Source of the DNA: Marinobacterium lutimaris
GTDB lineage: Bacteria; Pseudomonadota; Gammaproteobacteria; Pseudomonadales; Balneatricaceae
NCBI RefSeq assembly: GCF_900108065.1
Contig: NZ_FNVQ01000001.1
Span: 124,001 to 188,000, forward strand
Direction of reading: 5' to 3'
Length of the DNA: 64,000 bases
Shown here: positions 26,495 through 34,464 of the stretch, piece by piece
How positions within the stretch are numbered: position 1 is the stretch's first letter
Layout of the letters: each line of letters starts with the position of its first letter
Program-made: the position numbers and the translations under genes
The notes under the pieces: model-generated
What the model was told of the DNA's origin: nothing
Database searches by the model: none
What the model saw: the letters and a program-made list of their open reading frames with translations, nothing else

Positions 26495-27643
26495 ATGACC
26501 GAGATCTCTTCCTCCTGTCAGGCTTCGGCAGTCAAAAACAAGTCCCGCAACATCGGCTTCCTGTTGCTGGATAACTTCACCATGATTGCGCTGGCGTCTG
26601 CGGTAGAGCCGCTGCGTATGGCCAATCAGCTTAGTGGACGCGAGCTTTACAACTGGCACACCCTGACCGAGGACGGCAGTCAGGTGATGGCGAGCGACGG
26701 CATTCGTATTACGCCGGACAGTTCCATGACCGATGCGCCCGCGCTGGATACGCTTATCGTCGTTGGTGGCGTTAACATCACTCGCAGCTTTACGCGCCGT
26801 CAGGTCAGCTGGCTGCAGTCCATGGCGCGCAAACATATCCTGATTGGCGGTGTATGCACCGGTCCTTACCTGCTGGCCGAAGCCGGTCTGCTGGACGGTT
26901 ACGATTGCAGCGCACACTGGGAATGTATCGCCTCTCTGCAGGAGGCCTTCCCGAAGGTGCGTGCTACCAACCACCTGTTTGTGATCGATCGTGACCGCAT
27001 GACCTGCTCCGGTGGCACCGTGCCGCTGGATATGATGCTGAACATGATCAAGCGCGACTTCGGTTACCAGCTGACTGCCGGTATCTCCGAGATGTTTATC
27101 TGCGACCGTGTGCGCAACGAGTCCGATTACCAGCGTATTCCGCTGCGTCACGTACTTGGCACCACTCAGCCGAAGCTGGTTGAGGCGGTATCGCTGATGG
27201 AATCCAATATCGAAGAAGCGATCGAGCTGGATGAGCTGGCTGGCTACGTGGGTCTGTCCCGCCGTCAGTTGGAGCGCCTGTTCCAGAAGTATCTGCAGTG
27301 CTCGCCGTCGAAGTACTACCTGAAGCTGCGCCTGTTCCGTGCGCGTCAGCTGCTGAAGCAGACCTCCATGTCGATCATCGAGATCGCAGCGGCCTGCGGC
27401 TTCGTCTCCACACCTCACTTCAGCAAGTGCTACCGCGAGCATATCGGCATTCCGCCGCGTGAAGAGCGTAGCGGTATGCGCAGCCAGGAACGTTCGCAGA
27501 CCGTCACTCCGCTGGTGACCACGGCGCTGCCGGGTCTTAACCAGAAGGGTGAGCAGATGCAGCGCACCAACAGTGAGCTGGCGATGCGTGCGCTGAGTGA
27601 AGCGCAGTTTGAACCGACCTACGGCTCCGTAGCACTCCAGTAA
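26495..27643 (+). CDS. gbdR: Glycine betaine/dimethylglycine-responsive AraC-family activator
   Basis: The start is set at ATG 26495 (MTEISSS); an in-frame ATG at 26402 would add 31 residues that do not fit the family. The 382-residue protein has a DJ-1/PfpI-like N-terminal domain (GFLLLDNFTMIALASAVEPL, GGVCTGPYLLAEAGLLDGYD) and an AraC double helix-turn-helix (DELAGYVGLSRRQLERLFQK, then SIIEIAAACGFVSTPHFSKC). It resembles P. aeruginosa GbdR along its whole length. GbdR activates gbcA, gbcB, dgcA, dgcB, fdhA and related genes when betaine or dimethylglycine is present, and those genes surround it here. Confidence 0.92.
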   Translation: MTEISSSCQASAVKNKSRNIGFLLLDNFTMIALASAVEPLRMANQLSGRELYNWHTLTEDGSQVMASDGIRITPDSSMTDAPALDTLIVVGGVNITRSFTRRQVSWLQSMARKHILIGGVCTGPYLLAEAGLLDGYDCSAHWECIASLQEAFPKVRATNHLFVIDRDRMTCSGGTVPLDMMLNMIKRDFGYQLTAGISEMFICDRVRNESDYQRIPLRHVLGTTQPKLVEAVSLMESNIEEAIELDELAGYVGLSRRQLERLFQKYLQCSPSKYYLKLRLFRARQLLKQTSMSIIEIAAACGFVSTPHFSKCYREHIGIPPREERSGMRSQERSQTVTPLVTTALPGLNQKGEQMQRTNSELAMRALSEAQFEPTYGSVALQ

Positions 27644-27666
27644 TCGGGTGCTGCGGTTCCGGCAGA

Positions 27667-27696
27667 AAGCCGTGTCCTTCGGGGCGCGGCTTTTTT
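27667..27696 (+). terminator. Rho-independent terminator of gbdR
   Basis: AAGCCGTGTCC and GGGCGCGGCTT form an 11-base stem with a TTCG tetraloop and run into TTTTTT. It lies 24 bases past the gbdR stop. Confidence 0.85.
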
Positions 27697-27903
27697 GTTA
27701 GGCTTAGAGATCTATTGGTGGCGCCAAATCCGCTGCAGGAAAGATTTTCAGCAGCGGTGGCCAACGCGTGAAAAAGAGTAGGGCAGTGGTGATATGTGCT
27801 GCGCTATACGTCAGTCGAATGCCGCTTTTAGAACAATCGTCAGCGTGCTTTAGTCCTATTCTGAGTGCTATTAACGGCACCAGTAGCCCGCTCTTGTAGC
27901 CCG

Positions 27904-27936
27904 CACTAGTAACACACTAGTAGCACACTAGTAACA
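27904..27936 (+). repeat. 11-base tandem repeat in the leader of the dipeptidase gene
   Basis: CACTAGTAACA, CACTAGTAGCA and CACTAGTAACA follow each other without gaps, ending 12 bases before the ATG. Degraded copies (CACCAGTAGCC, TTGTAGCC) precede them from about 27879. Each unit contains the palindrome ACTAGT. Confidence 0.8.
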
Positions 27937-27948
27937 ACAGGTGGAAAG

Positions 27949-28926
27949 ATGAACGCAGCAGAGTTGCACAAAGACGCCATCGTTATCGATGGTCTGGTTT
28001 GCGGAAAAATGAACCTTGAGCTGTTCCAGGATATGCACAAGGGTGGTGTTACCACCGCAAGCTGCACCATGGCGTTTTGGGAAAACTTTCAGGGCACGGT
28101 GAACAACATCGCCGGCGTGAACAAAATTATCGATGAGAACCCTGAGATGTTGCTCAAGGTTCGCACGACTGCTGATATTCGTCGGGCCAAGGCCGAAGGC
28201 AAAACCGGCGTTCTGATGAGCTTCCAGAACACCTACGCCTACGAAGACCAGATCAGCTACGTGCAGATCTTCAAAGAGCTGGGCGTGGGCATTGCGCAGA
28301 TGTGCTACAACACCCAGAACCTGGTCGGCACTGGCTGCTACGAGCGTGATGGTGGTCTGTCTGATTTCGGTCGCGAAATCATGTGGGAGATGAACCGCGT
28401 TGGCGTAATGTGCGACCTTTCTCACGTGGGTTCAAAAACTTCTGAAGAGGTGATCCTCGAGTCCAAGAAGCCGGTGTGCTACTCGCACTGCCTGCCGAGC
28501 GGCCTGAAAGAACACCCGCGTAACAAGTCTGATGAAGAGCTGAAGTTCATCGCTGACCGCGGCGGTTTCGTCGGTGTGACCATGTTTGCGCCGTTCCTCA
28601 AGAACGGTATCAACTCCACCATCGAAGACTACGTTGAAGCGATCCGTTACGTATTCAACATCGTCGGTGAAGACCAGATCGGCATCGGTACCGACTTCAC
28701 TCAGGGCCAGGGCCAGGACTTCTTTGAATACCTGACTCACGATAAGGGCTACGCCCGTCGTCTGACCAACTTCGGCAAGATCATCAACCCGAAAGGTATC
28801 CGTACCCTGGGTGAGTTCCCGAACCTGACCGAAGCACTGCTGAAAGATGGTTTCAGCGAAACCCAGGTTCGCAAGATCATGGGTGAGAACTGGGTGCGCA
28901 TCCTGGGCGAAGTCTGGGGCGAGTAA
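27949..28926 (+). CDS. Membrane-dipeptidase-family protein of the betaine cluster
   Basis: The 325-residue protein belongs to the renal dipeptidase family by its later motifs, MCDLSHVGSKTSEEVI, PVCYSHCLPSG and GIGTDFTQG. The usual first metal motif (DGHxDL) is replaced by IDGLVCGKMN, so the HxD pair is missing and classic binuclear dipeptidase activity is doubtful. The same kind of gene stands beside dgcA in Pseudomonas (PA5396), so the divergence is probably specific to this branch. A role in betaine or dimethylglycine metabolism is inferred from that linkage only. Confidence 0.88.
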   Translation: MNAAELHKDAIVIDGLVCGKMNLELFQDMHKGGVTTASCTMAFWENFQGTVNNIAGVNKIIDENPEMLLKVRTTADIRRAKAEGKTGVLMSFQNTYAYEDQISYVQIFKELGVGIAQMCYNTQNLVGTGCYERDGGLSDFGREIMWEMNRVGVMCDLSHVGSKTSEEVILESKKPVCYSHCLPSGLKEHPRNKSDEELKFIADRGGFVGVTMFAPFLKNGINSTIEDYVEAIRYVFNIVGEDQIGIGTDFTQGQGQDFFEYLTHDKGYARRLTNFGKIINPKGIRTLGEFPNLTEALLKDGFSETQVRKIMGENWVRILGEVWGE

Positions 28927-28990
28927 TCCCGATGAGGCCCGCTTGCGGGCTTCACTGATTCATCCGAAGGCGTTTTTCGCCTGATACCAA

Positions 28991-29019
28991 GATCGAGAGA
29001 GCAGTCTCTCGGTCTTTTT
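28991..29019 (+). terminator. Terminator of the dipeptidase gene
   Basis: GATCGAGAGA pairs with TCTCTCGGTC (one wobble) around GCAG and leads into TTTTT. A smaller hairpin, GCCCGC/GCGGGC at 28937-28950, lies just upstream. Confidence 0.75.
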
Positions 29020-29251
29020 GTCGTTTCTGCGTCTACTCCTGCCTGTTTCAGCGTGCGATGCGTCGCTCGCGGCTGCCCGTCTGCCTAGTTCGTTAGCTCT
29101 TTTCTCGACACCGCTTATCGGTTGGCATCTTGCTGATTTACTGCCGATGCGGGCCTGTTTTGTGTTTGGTCGGCTTGCTTCCAGCTCCTGTTAAATTGGC
29201 TTTCAGTCCCCCGGATGCCGGTTTTTCGACTATTAATTGATAAGAAATTTT

Positions 29252-29260
29252 CGCCATGTC
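29252..29260 (+). promoter_or_regulatory. CGCCATGTC motif, candidate regulator half-site
   Basis: The same nine bases occur upstream of the BCCT gene (36994-37002) and, inverted, between fdhA and sdaA (24654-24662). Here TGTCG recurs ten bases later (TGTCGTTTTCTGTCG). Confidence 0.35.
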
Positions 29261-29518
29261 GTTTTCTGTCGCGCTATTTCGTTTGCATGACGCAAATAGA
29301 AAAGGCCGGTCTGTCGCTTGTTCGTAATGTGGGTGGCATGTGAACGCCTGTTGCCAAATCCGGAACGGGAGTGTCGGGTGATTCAGGCCTTGTGGCTGAA
29401 GCTCAGACATCACGGGAGGTTTGCGGAGCTGGTGTTGCTGTCTGGACGGATCTTTAGAGCTGAACCGGGCAGAAAGGAAAGGCATATCCTGTAACGATTC
29501 CAGGGTTATTTAACCCCT

Positions 29519-29580
29519 TCGTTTCCAGTGTTATGTGTGTCGTTTCCAGCAACATTGGCCCCTGAGCGCCTACCTATAAT
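29519..29580 (+). promoter_or_regulatory. Predicted activator-dependent promoter of the DUF5943-dgc-etf operon
   Basis: TATAAT at 29575-29580 is a perfect -10. The best -35 is weak (ACATTG, 29552-29557, 17-base spacing). Directly upstream, TCGTTTCCAG occurs twice, at 29519 and 29540, 21 bases apart. A strong -10, a poor -35 and direct repeats two helical turns apart form the classic layout of an AraC-family activated promoter; GbdR is the obvious candidate. Confidence 0.5.
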
Positions 29581-29612
29581 GCGGACAAATGCCCTTGTTG
29601 GAGGTTGAGAAT

Positions 29613-30146
29613 ATGAGTAGCCACGCACCTGAAATGCCGATCAATGTAGACGACGAAACCGGCGTCTGGACCACCGATGCACTGCCGATGCTGTATGTGC
29701 CGCGCCATTTCTTCGTCAACAACCACATGGGTATCGAAGAAGAGATCGGTGCTGAGCGTTATGCCGAGATCCTCTACAAGGCTGGTTACAAGTCCGCCTA
29801 CTACTGGTGTGAAAAGGAAGCTGAAGCGCACGGTATCTCTGGTGCTGACGTATGGCATCACTACCTGAAGCGTCTGTCTCAGCGCGGTTGGGGCTTCTTC
29901 ATCACTGAAGAGCTGGATATCGAAAAGGGCACTGCTCGCGTGCGTCTGGAAAACTCCGCGTTCGTTTACCAGTACGGCAAGGTTAACCGCAAGGTGGATT
30001 ACATGTTCACTGGCTGGTTCGCCGGTGCTCTGGATCAGATCGCTGAAAGCCTGGGTTACTCCGTACGCACTAAAGCCGTACAGACCCAGAGCGCCGCAGA
30101 AGAAGGCTGTGATTACGGCATCTTCGAAGTGACGCCCGTCGCTTAA
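29613..30146 (+). CDS. DUF5943/4-vinyl-reductase-like protein
   Basis: The 177-residue protein starts at ATG 29613 with GGAGG at 29600-29604; an upstream TTG-type start at 29589 lacks this. The C-terminal part (GWGFFITEELDIEKGTARVR, CDYGIFEVTPV) has the V4R-like strand pattern of small-molecule binding domains. It matches the Pseudomonas gene PA5397 by content and position. It is the first gene of the operon leading to dgcA. Its biochemical role is unknown; a sensory or scaffold part in the demethylase system is a guess from linkage. Confidence 0.82.
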   Translation: MSSHAPEMPINVDDETGVWTTDALPMLYVPRHFFVNNHMGIEEEIGAERYAEILYKAGYKSAYYWCEKEAEAHGISGADVWHHYLKRLSQRGWGFFITEELDIEKGTARVRLENSAFVYQYGKVNRKVDYMFTGWFAGALDQIAESLGYSVRTKAVQTQSAAEEGCDYGIFEVTPVA

Positions 30147-30189
30147 ATAAAAGTGCTGAGCTAATTCAGCGAAAACAAAAGAACCAACC

Positions 30190-30219
30190 CGGAGCCGCCA
30201 TAGGCGGTTTCGGCCCTTA
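30190..30219 (+). other. Structured leader element before dgcA
   Basis: The stretch CGGAGCCG, a GCCGCC/GGCGGT hairpin, then TTCGGCCCTTA precedes dgcA. The same end pieces, CGGAGCCG and TTCGGCCCTTA, are repeated before dgcB at 32408-32426. Confidence 0.4.
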
Positions 30220-30237
30220 GTAAAGTTGGGGTGAACC

Positions 30238-32301
30238 ATGTCGCAGTTCGATGCACTGTTCCAGCCGTTGAACATCAACAAGCTGACCATCCGTAACCGT
30301 ATTGTCAGTACCGCTCACGCCGAGGTCTATGCGACCGATGGCGGTATGACTACCGATCGTTACGTTAAATATTACGAAGAGAAGGCCAAGGGCGGTTGTG
30401 GTCTCTGCATCTGCGGCGGTTCCAGTGTTGTCTCCATCGACAGCCCGCAGAGCTGGTGGAGCTCGGTCAACCTGTCTACTGACCGTATCATCCCGCACTT
30501 CCAGAATCTGGCCGACGCAGTGCATAAGCACGGCGGCAAGATCATGATTCAGATCTCCCACATGGGCCGTCGTTCCCGCTGGGACGGTGAAAACTGGCCG
30601 AACCTGATGTCTCCGTCAGGCATCCGTGAGCCGGTACACCGCGCGACCTGCAAAACCATCGAAGAGGAAGAGATCTGGCGCGTCATCGGCGACTTCGCGA
30701 AAGCCGCCGTACGTGCGAAAGAGGGTGGCCTGGACGGCGTTGAACTGTCCGCAGTGCACCAGCACATGATCGACCAGTTCTGGTCTCCGCGTGTGAACAA
30801 GCGTACCGACGAATGGGGCGGCACCTTCGAGAACCGTATGCGCTTCGGTCTGGAAGTGGCTAAAGCCGTGCGTGAAGCCGTGGGTCCTGACTTTGTTGTC
30901 GGCATGCGTATCACCGGTGACGAGTTCCACCCGGACGGTCTGAACCACGATGACATGAAGCAGATCGCGGCGTACTACGACGCGACTGGCCTGATCGACT
31001 ACTTCGGTGTGGTTGGTTCCGGTTGTGACACTCACAACACCCTGGCTAACGTTATCCCGAACATGAGCTACCCGCCGGAGCCGTTCCTGCACCTGGCGGC
31101 TGGCATCAAGGAAGTAGTTTCCGTTCCGGTTATCCATGCCCAGAACATCAAGGACCCGAACCAGGCCAAGCGTATCCTGGAAGCCGGTTACGTTGATTTC
31201 GTTGGTATGACCCGTGCGCACATCGCTGACCCGCACTTCATCGCCAAGATCAAGATGGATCAGGTTGACCAGATCCGTCAGTGCGTAGGCGCCAACTACT
31301 GCATCGACCGTCAGTACATGGGTCTGGACGTACTCTGCATCCAGAACGCCGCGACCTCCCGTGAATACATGGGTCTGCCGCACATCATCGAAAAAACCAC
31401 TGGCCCGATCCGTAACGTCGTCGTTATCGGTGGTGGCCCCGGTGGTATGGAAGCAGCCCGTGTTGCTGCCGAGCGCGGTCACAAGGTGACCCTGGTCGAG
31501 AAAGCAGACGAGCTGGGCGGTCAGGTAACGATCGCTGCTAAAGCGCCGCAGCGTGACCAGATGGCGGGTATCACTCGCTGGCTGGCGATGGAGCTGGACC
31601 GTCTGGGCGTTGATGTTCGCCTGGGTACTTCTGCTAATGCCGACATGATCCGTGACCTGAAGCCGGATGTCTGCATCCTGGCAACCGGCGGTACTCCGTT
31701 CCTGGAGCAGAACCCGGAGTGGGGCGCTGCCGAAGGTCTGGTCGTATCCAGCTGGGATGTGATCAACGGCGTGGTAGAACCTGGCAAAAATGTCCTGATC
31801 TACGACACTATCTGTGAGTTCTCCGGTATGTCCGCAGCGGACTACCTGGCAGCGAAAGGCTCCATGGTTGAGCTGGTCACCGACGATATCAAGCCGGGTG
31901 TCGGCATTGGCGGTACCACCTTCCCGACCTACTACCGCAGCCTGTACGAGCGTGAGGTGATCATGACCTCCGATCTGATGCTGGAGAAGGTATACCGCGA
32001 AGGCGACAAGCTGGTAGCTGTACTGGAGAACGAGTACACCGGTCAGAAGGAAGAGCGCGTTGTTGACCAGGTTGTGGTCGAGAACGGTATTCGTCCGAAC
32101 GAAGCGCTTTACTACGAGCTGAAGGCTGAGTCTCGCAACAAGGGACAGATCGACGTCGAAGCGCTGTTCGACATCAAGCCGCAGCCGGTTCTGAGCGAGA
32201 AAGGCGACGGCATGATCCTGTGGCGTCTGGGCGATTGCGTATCCCAGCGCAACACCCATGCTGCGATCTACGACGCGCTGCGTCTCTGCAAGGATCTGTA
32301 A
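30238..32301 (+). CDS. dgcA: Dimethylglycine demethylase subunit A
   Basis: The 687-residue flavoprotein has an OYE-like FMN barrel (1-350), an Fe-S-like segment near 345-370, and a C-terminal FAD/NAD domain with VVIGGGPGGMEAARVAAERG. It is built like trimethylamine dehydrogenase. The cluster motif reads CVGANYC then DVLC, so the second of the four expected Cys (C-x2-C-x2-C-x11-C) is Ala. In Pseudomonas, DgcA and DgcB oxidise dimethylglycine to sarcosine and formaldehyde. It is followed by dgcB and the etf pair in the same order as there. Confidence 0.93.
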   Translation: MSQFDALFQPLNINKLTIRNRIVSTAHAEVYATDGGMTTDRYVKYYEEKAKGGCGLCICGGSSVVSIDSPQSWWSSVNLSTDRIIPHFQNLADAVHKHGGKIMIQISHMGRRSRWDGENWPNLMSPSGIREPVHRATCKTIEEEEIWRVIGDFAKAAVRAKEGGLDGVELSAVHQHMIDQFWSPRVNKRTDEWGGTFENRMRFGLEVAKAVREAVGPDFVVGMRITGDEFHPDGLNHDDMKQIAAYYDATGLIDYFGVVGSGCDTHNTLANVIPNMSYPPEPFLHLAAGIKEVVSVPVIHAQNIKDPNQAKRILEAGYVDFVGMTRAHIADPHFIAKIKMDQVDQIRQCVGANYCIDRQYMGLDVLCIQNAATSREYMGLPHIIEKTTGPIRNVVVIGGGPGGMEAARVAAERGHKVTLVEKADELGGQVTIAAKAPQRDQMAGITRWLAMELDRLGVDVRLGTSANADMIRDLKPDVCILATGGTPFLEQNPEWGAAEGLVVSSWDVINGVVEPGKNVLIYDTICEFSGMSAADYLAAKGSMVELVTDDIKPGVGIGGTTFPTYYRSLYEREVIMTSDLMLEKVYREGDKLVAVLENEYTGQKEERVVDQVVVENGIRPNEALYYELKAESRNKGQIDVEALFDIKPQPVLSEKGDGMILWRLGDCVSQRNTHAAIYDALRLCKDL

Positions 32302-32356
32302 GCGCCGGTTGGCAGGGCGCCCGGAACAGTGAGTCCGCTGAATACTATCCGACACG

Positions 32357-32376
32357 CACCGGCAGGGATGCCGGTG
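32357..32376 (+). other. Intercistronic hairpin dgcA-dgcB
   Basis: CACCGGC and GCCGGTG form a perfect seven-base stem in the 180-base gap between dgcA and dgcB. There is no T-run, so a stability or expression-ratio role is more likely than termination. Confidence 0.45.
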
Positions 32377-32481
32377 TGAGCCCTTCAGGGAATGAGTGAG
32401 GGCAAGTCGGAGCCGTTCGGCCCTTACCGTCCGCAAGCGTTCTGCCTTCTCTATGCCTAGGTTATTTCAAGAGGGCTCATC

Positions 32482-34464
32482 ATGATCCTCGATTGGTTAC
32501 TTCCCGTTCTGATCTCAGTGGCGCTGCTGCTGGCCGTGGCCGGCATGCTCAAGCGGATCAGTCTCTGGCGCGCCGGTCAGCCGGAAAAAGTCAGCTTTTT
32601 CTCTGGCCTGATGGCGATGCCGCGCCGCTACCTGGTGGATCTGCACCACGTAGTTGAGCGTGATAAATACATGTCCAAAACCCACGTGGCGACCGCGGGC
32701 GGCTTTGTGCTGTCGATGGTGCTGATCCTGGCGGTACACCTGTTCGGTGTTGAAAACCGCTGGGTCAACTATGCGCTGCTGGGTGCCCTGGTGCTGATGT
32801 TCGTGGGTGCGCTGTTTGTCTTCAAACGTCGTCTGAACCCGCCGTCGCGCCTGTCTAAAGGCCCCTGGATGCGACTGCCGAAGAGCCTGCTGATGTTTGC
32901 TGTCAGCTTCTTCATCGCAACCCTGCCTGCCGCCGGCATCCTGCCGGAAAACTTCGGCGGCTGGGTGCTGGCTGCTGTGCTGGCTGCCGGTATCGTCTGG
33001 GGTATGGGGGAGCTGCTGTTTGGTATGGGCTGGGGCGGTCCGATGAAGCACGCCTTCGCCGGTTCCCTGCACCTGGCGTTTCACCGTCGGCCGGAGCGTT
33101 TTGGCGGTGGTCGTTCCACCGGCCTTAAGCCGGTTGACCTGACTGCGGCAAAACTGGGTGTTGAAAAGCCCACCGACTTCAAATGGAACCAGCTGCTTGG
33201 TTTCGACGCCTGCGTTCAGTGCGGTAAGTGTGAAGCGATGTGCCCGGCGTTTGCCGCTGGCCAGCCGCTGAACCCGAAAAAACTGATCCAGGATATGGTG
33301 GTAGGCCTCGCCGGTGGTTCCGATGCCAAGTTCGCAGGTAGCCCTTACCCGGGTATCGAGGTAGGCAAGGCTGAGGGCGGTCCGAACAAGACCATCACCG
33401 AAGGTCTGGTGAGCCCGGATACGCTCTGGTCCTGCACCACCTGTCGTGCCTGCGTGGAAGAGTGCCCGATGATGATCGAGCACGTGGACGCTATCGTCGA
33501 TATGCGCCGCTTCCTGACCCTGGAAAAGGGCAGCACCCCGAACAAGGGCGCCGAGGTGCTGGATAACCTGATCGCCACCGACAACCCGAACGGTTTCAAT
33601 CCGGGTAGCCGCATGAACTGGGCCGCGGATCAGAACCTGCGCGTCATGAAAGACGTGAAGGAAGCGGAAGTGCTGTTCTGGGTATCCGATGGTGCCTTCG
33701 ATATGCGCAGCCAGCGTATCCTGCGTGCCTTCGTTAAAGTACTGAAGGCTGCGAATGTGGACTTCGCGGTACTGGGTGACGAAGAGCGTGACTCCGGTGA
33801 CGTGGCCCGTCGTCTGGGTGATGACGCCACCTTCCAGAGCCTGGCGAAACGCAATATCGCCGCCATGAGCCAGTACAAGTTCCAGCGCATCGTCACCACC
33901 GATCCGCACGCTTTCCACTGCCTCAAGAACGAGTACGCTGATTTCTACCCTGAAGGTCAGAAGCCGGACTACGAAGTGCTGCACCACACCACGTTCATCA
34001 ACGAACTGGTGAAGGCTGGCGCGCTGAGTCTGGAAGAGTTCAAGGGCGGTACCGTGACCTATCACGATCCCTGCTACCTGGGCCGCTACAATGGTGAGTA
34101 CGACTCCCCGCGTGAGCTGCTTAACGAGCTGGGTATCGAAGTTGCCGAAATGGAACGTTCCGGCTTCCGCTCCCGCTGCTGTGGCGGTGGTGGTGGCGCT
34201 CCGATCACCGATATTCCGGGTGAACGCCGTATCGCCGATATGCGTATGGCCGAGATCAAGGAAACCGGCGCCGAGCTGGTAGCGGTGGGCTGTCAGCAGT
34301 GTACAGCGATGCTTGAAGGTGTGGTCGAACCCCGCGCCGAAGTGAAAGATATCGCCGAGCTAGTGGCTGATGCGCTGATCGAAGGGGATGCTCCGGTCTC
34401 TAAGAAGAACGGCAAGCAGGCTAAACCCAACGCTGACAAGCGGGTAGCTGAGGAGATCCTGTAA
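32482..34464 (+). CDS. dgcB: Dimethylglycine demethylase subunit B (membrane Fe-S oxidoreductase)
   Basis: The 660-residue protein has about four to five N-terminal membrane spans (residues 1-190), two [4Fe-4S] motifs, CVQCGKCEAMCP (near 249) and CTTCRACVEECP (near 319), and a C-terminal CCG region with YHDPCYLGR and CCGGGGG as in heterodisulphide-reductase-like subunits. It probably takes electrons from DgcA or the ETF pair to the quinone pool. Its stop overlaps the etfA start. Confidence 0.92.
   Translation: MILDWLLPVLISVALLLAVAGMLKRISLWRAGQPEKVSFFSGLMAMPRRYLVDLHHVVERDKYMSKTHVATAGGFVLSMVLILAVHLFGVENRWVNYALLGALVLMFVGALFVFKRRLNPPSRLSKGPWMRLPKSLLMFAVSFFIATLPAAGILPENFGGWVLAAVLAAGIVWGMGELLFGMGWGGPMKHAFAGSLHLAFHRRPERFGGGRSTGLKPVDLTAAKLGVEKPTDFKWNQLLGFDACVQCGKCEAMCPAFAAGQPLNPKKLIQDMVVGLAGGSDAKFAGSPYPGIEVGKAEGGPNKTITEGLVSPDTLWSCTTCRACVEECPMMIEHVDAIVDMRRFLTLEKGSTPNKGAEVLDNLIATDNPNGFNPGSRMNWAADQNLRVMKDVKEAEVLFWVSDGAFDMRSQRILRAFVKVLKAANVDFAVLGDEERDSGDVARRLGDDATFQSLAKRNIAAMSQYKFQRIVTTDPHAFHCLKNEYADFYPEGQKPDYEVLHHTTFINELVKAGALSLEEFKGGTVTYHDPCYLGRYNGEYDSPRELLNELGIEVAEMERSGFRSRCCGGGGGAPITDIPGERRIADMRMAEIKETGAELVAVGCQQCTAMLEGVVEPRAEVKDIAELVADALIEGDAPVSKKNGKQAKPNADKRVAEEIL

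Larger units (their letters stand above)
27644..27948. other. Intergenic region gbdR to dipeptidase gene
   Basis: It holds the gbdR terminator, an otherwise featureless stretch, and a short tandem repeat array just before the next gene. No gene is seen. Confidence 0.6.
28927..29612. other. Long intergenic region before the DUF5943-dgc operon
   Basis: It contains two hairpins after the dipeptidase gene, a CGCCATGTC motif at 29252-29260, two TCGTTTCCAG repeats and a promoter near 29550-29580. Open frames in the middle, such as one on the minus strand at 29138-29485, lack a ribosome site and family features. No gene is called. Confidence 0.55.

Noticed and set aside
29138-29485. 115-residue minus-strand frame in the gap before the DUF5943 gene
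   Set aside because: It has no ribosome site and no motif, and it lies between a terminator and a promoter region of the plus strand.
30616-32436. 606-residue open frame opposite dgcA
   Set aside because: It lies wholly antisense to a clear dgcA gene. Its His/Val/Asp-rich sequence is what the high-GC codon bias of the real gene produces, and it has no ribosome site or motif.
32515-34065. 516-residue open frame opposite dgcB
   Set aside because: It is antisense to dgcB, rich in Gln, His and Arg, with no family features.
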